Under the pieces are notes generated by a model. That model was not told where the DNA came from and did not search any database. It saw only the letters and a program-made list of their open reading frames with translations. A program made the translations under genes and the position numbers. 6,716 nt of DNA from Micavibrio aeruginosavorus (GTDB taxonomy: Bacteria > Pseudomonadota > Alphaproteobacteria > Micavibrionales > Micavibrionaceae). This document shows, piece after piece, positions 1 to 4,954 of the stretch. The stretch lies in assembly GCA_003241475.1 (NCBI GenBank), contig QFQB01000103.1:1-6716 (forward strand), given 5' to 3'. How positions within the stretch are numbered: position 1 is the first letter of the stretch; the number at the start of each line of letters is the position of its first letter.

Positions 1-671
1 TCAGGCAATACTTTTCCAATCGCCTTGGCCGCGCCCGTGGAAGACGGGATCATGTTCAAAGCTGCGGCGCGCGCGCGTTGCAGGTCTTTGTGTACCGTAT
101 CAACGATGCGCTGGTCACCTGTGTAGGAATGGATCGTGGTCATGAACCCGCTTTCGATGCCGATGGCATTGTGAAGAACTTGCGCAACAGGTGCGAGGCA
201 GTTCGTCGTACAAGAACCATTGGAAACAACTGTGTGTTCGGCCTTCAATTTGTCGTCGTTAACGCCGAAAACGATCGTTGCATCTTCATCCGTAGCAGGA
301 GCGGAGATCAGAACTTTTTTTGCACCGCCGACAAAGTGTTTGGAAGCCTTTTCCTTGTCCGTGAAAATACCAGTGCATTCCAGAACGATATCGACGCCGT
401 AATCGGACCACTTGATGGCCGCCGGATCTTTTTCCTGAAAAACCGCAACGCGCTTGCCGTTGATGATCAGGGCCTTTTCGCCGTCGGCTTCAACCGAAAA
501 CGGGAAGTTGCCGTGAACAGAATCGTATTTGAGGAGAATTTTGTTCGCTTCGGTGGAGGCGAGGTCGTTGATGGCGACCAGCTCGACATCCGTGCGTTTC
601 GATTCATACAGCGCTCTTGCGACGAGACGGCCGATACGGCCAAAGCCGTTAATTCCTACTTTTACAGTCAT
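1..671 (-). CDS. gap: Glyceraldehyde-3-phosphate dehydrogenase, type I (partial, C-terminus outside window)
   Basis: Cytosolic enzyme that reversibly oxidises glyceraldehyde 3-phosphate to 1,3-bisphosphoglycerate with NAD+ in glycolysis and gluconeogenesis. The minus-strand reading begins MTVKVGINGFGRIGR, the Rossmann dinucleotide-binding start of the family. Asp36 in VAINDL is the residue that normally favours NAD over NADP. The catalytic Cys154 lies in NGSCTTNCLAP and the catalytic His181 in MTTIHSYTGDQ; RARAAALNMIPSSTGAAKAI follows. The family motif is usually NASCTTNC, so the Gly before Ser is a small deviation. Residues 1-223 of an expected 330-340 are present and the frame is still open at the left edge. 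The ATG at 671 is preceded by an AAGGGA-like ribosome binding site seven bases upstream. It is transcribed in the same direction as tkt, as in many Alphaproteobacteria where tkt, gap and pgk are adjacent. Identification is certain. Confidence 0.97.
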   Translation of the reverse strand, partial: MTVKVGINGFGRIGRLVARALYESKRTDVELVAINDLASTEANKILLKYDSVHGNFPFSVEADGEKALIINGKRVAVFQEKDPAAIKWSDYGVDIVLECTGIFTDKEKASKHFVGGAKKVLISAPATDEDATIVFGVNDDKLKAEHTVVSNGSCTTNCLAPVAQVLHNAIGIESGFMTTIHSYTGDQRIVDTVHKDLQRARAAALNMIPSSTGAAKAIGKVLP

Positions 672-978
672 GAAATAGTCCCTTTGGATTTGTGGGGTTT
701 TACTGTGTGTGTTTTTAAAGAAGGCGGCAGCCTCATGCAACCAAATTTCAAGCCACATCAGGAACCATAACACCGCAAGATTCTGAAAAACAATAACAGG
801 GACCAATTTTAATGATTGTTGCACCGCAATGAAGACGGCCCGGCTAGTAGGCAGAGTAAATTATTCTGCTCAAATTGTACTTCCGTACGATTTATAAACG
901 GTATGCACCGTGAATTTTAATTTCTTAAAAAGAAATTGTTCTTTAGAATCTTCTTTCGAAAAGGAGAGAGAGAAACTC
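672..978. promoter_or_regulatory. Divergent intergenic control region between gap and the barrel protein gene
   Basis: No protein gene is visible in these 307 bases. For gap (minus) the best promoter I see is TTGTTT (793-788), an 18-base spacer and TATGGT (769-764), which is weak. For the plus-strand gene a TATAAA at 893-898 could be a -10 element, without a clear -35. Several dyads occur: a near-perfect 9-bp inverted repeat at 851-869 (arms around GCAGAGTAA and TTATTCTGC), GTAC-TTCC-GTAC at 877-888, and CGGT-ATGC-ACCG at 899-910. The transcribed leader of the plus gene also holds an 8-bp hairpin at 919-937 (AATTTCTT, loop AAA, AAGAAATT). These are sequence observations; no regulator can be named. 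Confidence 0.45.
950..966 (+). promoter_or_regulatory. Hairpin that would mask the ribosome binding site of the barrel protein gene
   Basis: As RNA, CUUCUUU (950-956) pairs completely, with one G-U, to AAAGGAG (960-966) around a CGA loop. The right arm is the only good Shine-Dalgarno sequence before the ATG at 979, twelve bases downstream. The stem is short and AU-rich, so it could melt easily, as RNA thermometers do. The pairing is seen directly; a regulatory role is inference. Confidence 0.4.
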
Positions 979-1701
979 ATGTTGGCAAAAAAAATAATAC
1001 TTCTAGGCGTTGCAGGGCTTCTAATTTTGCAGGCGGCGCCAGCCTTCGCAACCAAAGCTATTACCAGCCCCTACGTTACAAAAGGCCGCGCTACAACCGA
1101 ATGGCGCGGTGGATATGATTTCATGGAGGATAGCGAAGACGACACGTGGCGTATGCGCGTGCTTCAATCTTATGGTGTTACCAGTTTCTGGGATACGCGC
1201 GTTGCCGGAACGTGGTCGCATAACGATGAAACCATCACGGATGCTATCGCTTGGGAAAACAAATTCCAGCTGGCGCCAAAAGGTGAATGGCCGGTAGACC
1301 TTGGTATTCGTCTTGATTACTCCGATGCCACGAACGGCAATCCTGATGAAATTCTAGCGCGCTTGCTGGCCGCCAAGAAATTCGGTCCGTTTTCCAATAC
1401 GGCAAACTTCAGCTTTGGCCGTCAGGTTGGCGATGACGCCTCGAACGATGTTGGCTTTGACGTTGCCTATGGCCTTGCTTACGACCTAAGCGAAACCTAC
1501 GCGCTCGGCATTGAATACTACGGCGATTTCGATGATTTCGACAACACCTACAGCGAACAAGTTCACCAGATCGGACCTGTGCTGTACGGCACGCACGGCA
1601 TGTTCAAATATCAGGCAGGGGTTCTGGCGGGCGTTTCCGAAGCAGCGCCTGATGTCGCGCTGAAAGCGACGATGAGCTATAGCTTTGATCTGCTAAAATA
1701 G
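979..1701 (+). CDS. Exported protein, predicted outer-membrane beta-barrel, function unknown
   Basis: A 240-residue protein. The start at 979 is chosen because it gives a textbook signal peptide: MLAKK, a hydrophobic core IILLGVAGLLILQ, then APAFA with cleavage expected after Ala24. The GTG-started extension from 910 would bury this signal behind a charged, lysine-rich segment. The mature part of about 216 residues shows roughly a dozen alternating polar/hydrophobic stretches rich in Tyr, Trp, Phe and Gly, for example TTEWRGGYDFM, WPVDLGIRLDYSDA, YALGIEYYGDF and the last strand LKATMSYSFDLLK, with acidic turns between them. This pattern indicates an outer-membrane barrel. It has no cysteine, no peptidoglycan-binding domain and no long periplasmic domain. 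I do not recognise a family, and porin-like or structural roles are equally possible. It lies between tkt and gap, opposite to both, with its own leader and terminator, so it is probably monocistronic. Confidence 0.8.
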   Translation: MLAKKIILLGVAGLLILQAAPAFATKAITSPYVTKGRATTEWRGGYDFMEDSEDDTWRMRVLQSYGVTSFWDTRVAGTWSHNDETITDAIAWENKFQLAPKGEWPVDLGIRLDYSDATNGNPDEILARLLAAKKFGPFSNTANFSFGRQVGDDASNDVGFDVAYGLAYDLSETYALGIEYYGDFDDFDNTYSEQVHQIGPVLYGTHGMFKYQAGVLAGVSEAAPDVALKATMSYSFDLLK

Positions 1702-1703
1702 CC

Positions 1704-1746
1704 TGAAATAAAAAGAAGTCCCGCCATCCTGAGATGGGGGACTTCT
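1704..1746 (-). terminator. Strong hairpin with the T-run on the minus strand
   Basis: The arms AGAAGTCCC-G-CCATC (1714-1728) and GATGGGGGACTTCT (1733-1746) pair over 14 bp with one bulged base and a CTGA loop. On the minus strand the stem is followed by TTTTTATTTC, so the intrinsic terminator points leftwards and would stop leftward transcripts from the tkt side before gap. On the plus strand it is followed by ATTCGG, which is poor for termination, so there it may act only as a 3' stabilising hairpin for the barrel protein mRNA. Confidence 0.7.
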
Positions 1747-1785
1747 ATTCGGAAGACAAAAAGCACTGTTACATGCTGTTTCGCC

Positions 1786-1810
1786 GTTCACGCGATGCAT
1801 ACGCGTGAAC
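1786..1810 (+). promoter_or_regulatory. Perfect 9-bp inverted repeat overlapping the next terminator (possible antiterminator)
   Basis: GTTCACGCG (1786-1794) and CGCGTGAAC (1802-1810) are perfectly complementary around a 7-base loop. The right arm covers 1803-1810, which is also the left arm of the terminator at 1803-1835, so an RNA can form only one of the two. As DNA, the arms contain TTCACG and CGTGAA, the same half-sites as in the two palindromes at 1887-1901 and 1918-1932. Confidence 0.45.
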
Positions 1811-1835
1811 AAACGAATTTGTTCCGCATTTTTTT
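1803..1835 (+). terminator. Intrinsic terminator, probably ending the barrel protein mRNA
   Basis: GCG-T-GAACAAA (1803-1813) pairs with TTTGTTCCGC (1818-1827): ten base pairs with one bulged T and a CGAA loop. One A and seven consecutive T residues (1829-1835) follow. This is the first plus-strand hairpin after the stop codon at 1701 with a proper U-tract. The lower half of its left arm is shared with the hairpin at 1786-1810. Confidence 0.6.
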
Positions 1836-1843
1836 GAATTATT

Positions 1844-1872
1844 TTGATCGCGTTTTGTGCTATGCTTATACA
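1844..1872 (+). promoter_or_regulatory. Sigma70-like promoter in the region downstream of the barrel gene
   Basis: TTGATC at 1844-1849, a 17-base spacer and TATACA at 1867-1872, predicting a start near 1879. It lies directly after the T-run of the preceding terminator and just before the tandem palindromic repeats. No plus-strand protein gene follows before the terminator at 1981-2023. Confidence 0.45.
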
Positions 1873-1885
1873 GTTACAGCCCACC

Positions 1886-1945
1886 GTTTCACGCCGTGAA
1901 ATCTTGGTCTAAATATGTTTCACGCCGTGAAATTTTGGTCGAAAT
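1886..1945. repeat. Two tandem 29-bp repeats, each with a 15-bp perfect palindrome
   Basis: Copies at 1886-1914 and 1917-1945 agree at 27 of 29 positions (differences at 1903/1934 and 1910/1941) and are offset by 31 bp. Each opens with G followed by TTTCACG-C-CGTGAAA, a perfect 7-1-7 palindrome, then AT(C/T)TTGGTC(T/G)AAAT. An offset of 31 bp is close to three turns of B-DNA, so proteins on the two palindromes would lie on the same face. The first palindrome starts about eight bases downstream of the predicted start at 1879, a typical repressor position. A dispersed intergenic repeat family is the main alternative. Confidence 0.75.
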
Positions 1946-1980
1946 GACGGTTAATGTTGGTCGGATTTTTTCCGCGGCGT

Positions 1981-2023
1981 AAAAAAAGCCCCTCAAATCA
2001 ATGAAGGGCTTTTCGCATTTTTT
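1981..2023. terminator. Bidirectional terminator at the tkt 3' end
   Basis: AAAAGCCC-C-TCA (1984-1995) and TGA-A-GGGCTTTT (2002-2013) pair with one internal mismatch around a 6-base loop. On the minus strand the stem runs into seven T residues (complement of 1981-1987), so it ends tkt transcription 39 bases after its stop codon. On the plus strand TTTT, CGCA and six more T residues (2018-2023) follow, so it can also stop transcripts coming from 1879. Confidence 0.85.
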
Positions 2024-2051
2024 GTTGAAAAACGAGTTGGTCAAACCAGCA

Positions 2052-4043
2052 TTAACTTTTGGCCGCTTCAATAACGGCTTCAGCTGTTATGCCGAAATGC
2101 TTGTAGAGCGTGCCTGCCGGTGCGGAATCACCGAAGGATTTCATGCCGACAAACTTGCCGTTACGGCCGATGATCGCATCCCATCCTTGGCGCACGGCGG
2201 CCTCGACGGCGACTTTGACGGAATCGTTTTCGCACAGGCTGTCTTGGTATTTCCGGTCTTGCTCGAAGAACAATTCCATACACGGAACAGATACAACGCG
2301 CGTTGTATCACCCAATTTTTCCGCCGCCTGCAACGCCAGTTCAACTTCGGAACCGCTTGCAAAGATTGTGACTTTTGGCGCTCCTTTGGAGTCTTTCAGG
2401 ATATAGGCGCCCTTGGCGCATTCGTTTTCGGCGCGGTTTTCACAAACCGTACCAACGCCCTGACGTGTTAGGGACAATACGGATGGAGAAGATGTGTGCT
2501 GTAACGCCAGCTCCCAGCATTCCGCCGTCTCAATCCCATCGCAGGGGCGGTACAGGTAGCAATTGGGAATGGCGCGGATGGCGGCCAGATGCTCAACCGG
2601 CTGGTGGGTCGGACCATCTTCGCCAAGACCGATGGAATCATGCGTCATGACATGGATTACGCGTTGCTTCATCAATGCTCCCAGACGGATGGCCGGGCGG
2701 GAATAATCCGCAAATTGCATGAACGTGCCCGCATACGGAATGATGCCGCCGTGTAGGGCCATGCCATTCATCGCAGCGGCCATGCCGTGCTCACGCACGC
2801 CGTAATTGATGTAATTGCCGTTATAGCTCCCTTTGGTCACAACGCTGGATGCTTTGGTTTTTGTGTTGTTCGAGCCTGTCAGGTCGGCAGAGCCGCCAAC
2901 CATTTGCGAGAGCAGAGGGATCAGTTTTTCGAGGCATTCGCCCGAAGTCTGGCGTGTTGCCAGCTTTGGTTTCTTTTCGGCAAAGTCTTTTTTCAGCTCG
3001 GCAATCGCAGGCTTGATGATGGCGGACACATCGGCGGCTAGACCCGCTTCAAAGGCCGCTTTTTGAGAAGAAGCCTTCAAGCGGCTCTGCCACGCGGCAT
3101 AATCATCCGCACCGCGCTCGCCAAGACTGCGCCATTGGTCGAGGAGGTCCGCCGGAATTTCGAACGGTCCATGCGCCCAATTGAGGTTTTTGCGCGTGCC
3201 GGCGATTTCATCGTCATTGGTGATGGCTCCATGCGCGCTTGGTTTGGATTCCTGCGTCGGCGCTCCGAACCCGATTTTGGTCTTGCAACAGATAAGGGAG
3301 GGCGTGGCCGTTTTCTGCGCGTTGATAATCGCATTTTCGATCGCGGCCAGATCATGGCCGTCAATGGTCTGGACATCCCAGCCGTAGGATTTGAATCGTT
3401 CGGGCGTATTATCTGTAAAGGTAATATCGGTTTTGCCGTCGATGGTGACGCTGTTGTCGTCGTAGAAAACGATCATCTTGCCCAGACCAAGATTGGCGGC
3501 GAGGGAGCATGCCTCATGGCTTACGCCCTCCATCAAGCATCCATCACCGGCAAAGACATAGGTGTAGTGGCTGACCAGATCGTCGCCGAACTTCGCATTC
3601 AGAATGCGCTCCGCCGTCGCAAAACCTACAGCATTGGAAATCCCCTGTCCGAGCGGTCCGGTCGTCGTCTCGACGCCGATGGACACATCGATTTCAGGGT
3701 GGCCGGGCGTTTTGGAGTGAAGCTGACGAAAATTCTTGATTTCATCAATCGTCATCGCCTTGTAGCCTGTAAGGTAAGCCAACGCATAAAGAAGCATAGA
3801 GCCGTGGCCGTTGGAAACGATCAGACGGTCGCGGTCCGCCCATGTCGGGTTGGCCGGATCGAATTTCAAAAACTTGGAATAAAGCACGGTGGCAATATCA
3901 GCCATCCCCATAGGCATGCCCGAATGGCCGGAATTCGCTTTCTTAATAGCATCCAGCGTCAGGAAACGGATCGCATTCGCCATTTCCTTCATTTGCGGTT
4001 GGGTAAGGGCGCTTTCGGCTGGCTTGGTCGCTACTTTGGTCAT
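2052..4043 (-). CDS. tkt: Transketolase
   Basis: Thiamine-diphosphate enzyme of the non-oxidative pentose phosphate pathway (and the Calvin cycle where present). It moves a two-carbon ketol unit between sugar phosphates, for example xylulose 5-phosphate and ribose 5-phosphate. The 663 residues match the family's full length. Visible landmarks are ANSGHSGMPMG with His40, SNGH with His80, KTPGH with His114, LGQGISNAVG, the cofactor motif GDG (166-168) through DDN (195-197), His271 in KPSAHGA, the pyrimidine-domain glutamate Glu418 in GVREHGM, TFMQFADYSRP (440-450), and His480 in GEDGPTHQP. A C-terminal domain of about 120 residues follows. The start at 4043 is chosen because AGAAGGA lies seven bases upstream; a 31-residue extension to 4136 would run through the promoter and lacks family similarity. 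It is divergent from the coiled-coil/zapA pair. The long reading frames on its opposite strand are shadows. Confidence 0.98.
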   Translation of the reverse strand: MTKVATKPAESALTQPQMKEMANAIRFLTLDAIKKANSGHSGMPMGMADIATVLYSKFLKFDPANPTWADRDRLIVSNGHGSMLLYALAYLTGYKAMTIDEIKNFRQLHSKTPGHPEIDVSIGVETTTGPLGQGISNAVGFATAERILNAKFGDDLVSHYTYVFAGDGCLMEGVSHEACSLAANLGLGKMIVFYDDNSVTIDGKTDITFTDNTPERFKSYGWDVQTIDGHDLAAIENAIINAQKTATPSLICCKTKIGFGAPTQESKPSAHGAITNDDEIAGTRKNLNWAHGPFEIPADLLDQWRSLGERGADDYAAWQSRLKASSQKAAFEAGLAADVSAIIKPAIAELKKDFAEKKPKLATRQTSGECLEKLIPLLSQMVGGSADLTGSNNTKTKASSVVTKGSYNGNYINYGVREHGMAAAMNGMALHGGIIPYAGTFMQFADYSRPAIRLGALMKQRVIHVMTHDSIGLGEDGPTHQPVEHLAAIRAIPNCYLYRPCDGIETAECWELALQHTSSPSVLSLTRQGVGTVCENRAENECAKGAYILKDSKGAPKVTIFASGSEVELALQAAEKLGDTTRVVSVPCMELFFEQDRKYQDSLCENDSVKVAVEAAVRQGWDAIIGRNGKFVGMKSFGDSAPAGTLYKHFGITAEAVIEAAKS

Positions 4044-4222
4044 AATTGATTCCTTCTGCTTTGGCGTACCATGCCAAGACGCATCAGGCGGGTCAATGCC
4101 GCTTTTTGCAAAAAATATGGGAAAACCGTTCCGCAACGCTTGACCGCGCGTGCGCCAGCGTCATAAATAAAATTATCTTCGAAACATAAATGGTTATTTG
4201 CCAACGCAAAAAAGGACCCGAC
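4044..4222. promoter_or_regulatory. Divergent promoters for tkt and the coiled-coil/zapA operon
   Basis: For tkt (minus): TTGACC (4096-4091), a 17-base spacer and CATGGT (4073-4068), giving a leader of about 18 bases. For the plus operon: TTGACC (4140-4145), an 18-base spacer and TAAATA (4164-4169), giving a leader of about 47 bases. An inverted repeat TTGGC-N7-GCCAA at 4061-4077 covers the predicted tkt -10 element and start, where a regulator could bind. The -10 matches are modest, so promoter positions are inferred. Confidence 0.45.
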
Positions 4223-4462
4223 GTGAGCGCCGCGATCAAAAATTCCTTGAACAATTTGTCTTCGTCCATCGTCAAGCTGGAAAAAGCCATCGAAACAAAA
4301 AAAGCTACTCCGGCTTCCAAGTCCAGTTCGCAGAACGACCTTTTCAGCGCCCCTTCGCAGCAGGGCGGCACGCTGAACCCTGCGAACGTCCGCATGCTGG
4401 CGACGCGCCTCGACAATGCAATCAATCAAGTTGAACAGATTTTGAAGGAAGGGCGCGGCTGA
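4223..4462 (+). CDS. Small coiled-coil protein upstream of zapA (DUF4164-like, possibly ZauP-type)
   Basis: A 79-residue hydrophilic protein. The GTG at 4223 is preferred because AAAGGA sits six bases upstream; an ATG at 4190 would add eleven residues and lacks such a site. Residues 4-27 form an amphipathic helix suited to a coiled coil (IKNSLNNLSSSIVKLEKAIE). Then comes a Ser/Gln/Pro-rich linker with QNDLF (about 30-52) and a second helix, NVRMLATRLDNAINQVEQIL (55-74). There is no signal peptide and no catalytic motif. Its stop and the zapA start are separated by one base, which implies co-transcription and translational coupling. Many Alphaproteobacteria have a short coiled-coil protein in this place, and in Caulobacter the ZapA partner ZauP plays this role. 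By position and shape this protein likely works with ZapA at the division ring; the exact family match is not proven here. Confidence 0.82.
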   Translation: MSAAIKNSLNNLSSSIVKLEKAIETKKATPASKSSSQNDLFSAPSQQGGTLNPANVRMLATRLDNAINQVEQILKEGRG

Positions 4463-4463
4463 G

Positions 4464-4805
4464 ATGGCGGAAATAAGCATCCTTATCAACGGCAGGAATT
4501 ACGGCATCGCCTGCGATGACGGCCAGGAAAAACGCGTTCAGGAATTGGCGCGCTATGTAGATTTCCGCCTGCGTGAAATCGCCCGCGCCGGCGCCGCCAG
4601 CAATGAATCCCATCTTCTTGTGCTTACCTCGATCATTCTTGCCGATGAAATCGCCGATATGAAAGCCGGCGGCGTCCCTATGGCGCGGCAGCAGCAGGCC
4701 GTAGGCGTAAAAATGAGCGACGAAGAGGAGGAGGCGATTGTCTCCGCTATTGACCTTCTGGCCGCGCGCATCGACCAGATCGCCGGAAACCTTCAAAAAC
4801 TATAA
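4464..4805 (+). CDS. zapA: Cell division protein ZapA
   Basis: Cytoplasmic FtsZ-associated protein that cross-links FtsZ filaments and tightens the division ring. The 113 residues have the usual two parts. The N-terminal globular region (about 1-45) carries the family signature: ISILINGRNYGIACDDGQE, then RVQELARYVDFRLREI. A long C-terminal helix (about 50-112; LLVLTSIILADEIADM, then MSDEEEEAIVSAIDLLAARIDQIAGNL) serves dimer and tetramer contacts. The start at 4464 lies one base after the stop of the upstream coiled-coil gene, and AAGGAAGGG in the end of that gene can serve as ribosome binding site, although the spacing is rather long. An intrinsic terminator follows 34 bases after the stop. 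The gene position, divergent from tkt and upstream of 6S RNA and fau, supports the call. Confidence 0.93.
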   Translation: MAEISILINGRNYGIACDDGQEKRVQELARYVDFRLREIARAGAASNESHLLVLTSIILADEIADMKAGGVPMARQQQAVGVKMSDEEEEAIVSAIDLLAARIDQIAGNLQKL

Positions 4806-4838
4806 TTTTCCAAGCCTTCCTAGGGCTGACGACCAAAG

Positions 4839-4867
4839 AAATCCCTGCCAGAAGGCGGGGATTTTTT
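4839..4867 (+). terminator. Intrinsic terminator after zapA
   Basis: AAATCCC-T-GCC (4839-4849) pairs with GGC-G-GGGATTT (4854-4864) through an AGAA loop, with the T-G position forming a wobble pair. Six T residues (4862-4867) follow. It separates the division operon from the small downstream gene. Confidence 0.85.
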
Positions 4868-4868
4868 A

Positions 4869-4898
4869 TTGCATTGGGGTGCGCTATCTTGTATACAA
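4869..4898 (+). promoter_or_regulatory. Promoter of the 66-residue protein gene, with a palindrome over the -10
   Basis: TTGCAT (4869-4874), a 17-base spacer and TATACA (4892-4897) lie just after the zapA terminator. The perfect 10-bp palindrome TTGTATACAA (4889-4898) covers the -10 element, so it may be an operator or simply part of the promoter. The predicted start near 4904 leaves an AT-rich leader of about 50 bases. Confidence 0.5.
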
Positions 4899-4954
4899 TT
4901 TCCCTAATAATAAGAAAATTTAAGATTTTAACTTTGTAACATGAGGAGTGTCTA

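Larger units (their letters stand above)
1879..2023 (+). ncRNA. Candidate small RNA with two repeated hairpins
   Basis: A promoter-like sequence (1844-1872) and an intrinsic terminator (1981-2023) enclose about 140 bases with no credible protein gene. The transcript would carry two identical hairpins (UUUCAC, loop GCC, GUGAAA), each followed by a single-stranded stretch containing UUGGUC (1904-1909 and 1935-1940). A third UUGGUC lies at 1957-1962 without the hairpin. A 12-residue reading frame starting at the ATG at 1944 (MTVNVGRIFSAA) ends one base before the terminator stem but has no ribosome binding site. The 3' end would be convergent with tkt, so 3' contact with tkt mRNA is possible. 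I do not recognise a known RNA family; the repeats may instead be DNA operators. Confidence 0.35.

Noticed and set aside
78..770. 230-codon open frame on the plus strand
   Set aside because: It is antisense to gap, whose catalytic motifs are intact. It has no ribosome binding site and its translation resembles no family.
917..928. CtrA-type sites (TTAA pairs) at 917-928 and 4920-4931
   Set aside because: The spacing between TTAA boxes is four bases rather than the seven of the CtrA consensus, and both regions are simply AT-rich.
779..950. GANTC (CcrM methylation) sites at 779-783 and 946-950, also at 4048-4052 and 5206-5210
   Set aside because: They fit an alphaproteobacterium, but single pentamers occur at this density by chance and show no clear promoter arrangement.
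1693..1884. 63-codon GTG-started frame on the minus strand between the barrel gene and tkt
   Set aside because: It has no ribosome binding site, crosses three hairpins and two terminators, and looks random in composition.
1886..1945. CRISPR array
   Set aside because: There are only two repeat units with a two-base gap between them, so no spacers, and no cas gene is present.
1944..1982. Remnant of a duplicated gap start (MTVNVG resembles MTVKVG)
   Set aside because: Only six residues are alike, it is on the strand opposite to gap, the DNA does not align well, and no further GAPDH sequence follows.
672..2051. Mobile element between gap and tkt
   Set aside because: There is no transposase or integrase, no terminal inverted repeats and no target duplication, and the base composition resembles the neighbours.
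3063..4049. 328-codon open frame on the plus strand
   Set aside because: It runs opposite to tkt, which has all cofactor and active-site residues. The translation is arginine-rich and typical of a mirrored reading frame.
4040..4489. 149-codon minus-strand frame upstream of tkt
   Set aside because: It overlaps the well-supported coiled-coil gene and the divergent promoters and lacks a start signal.
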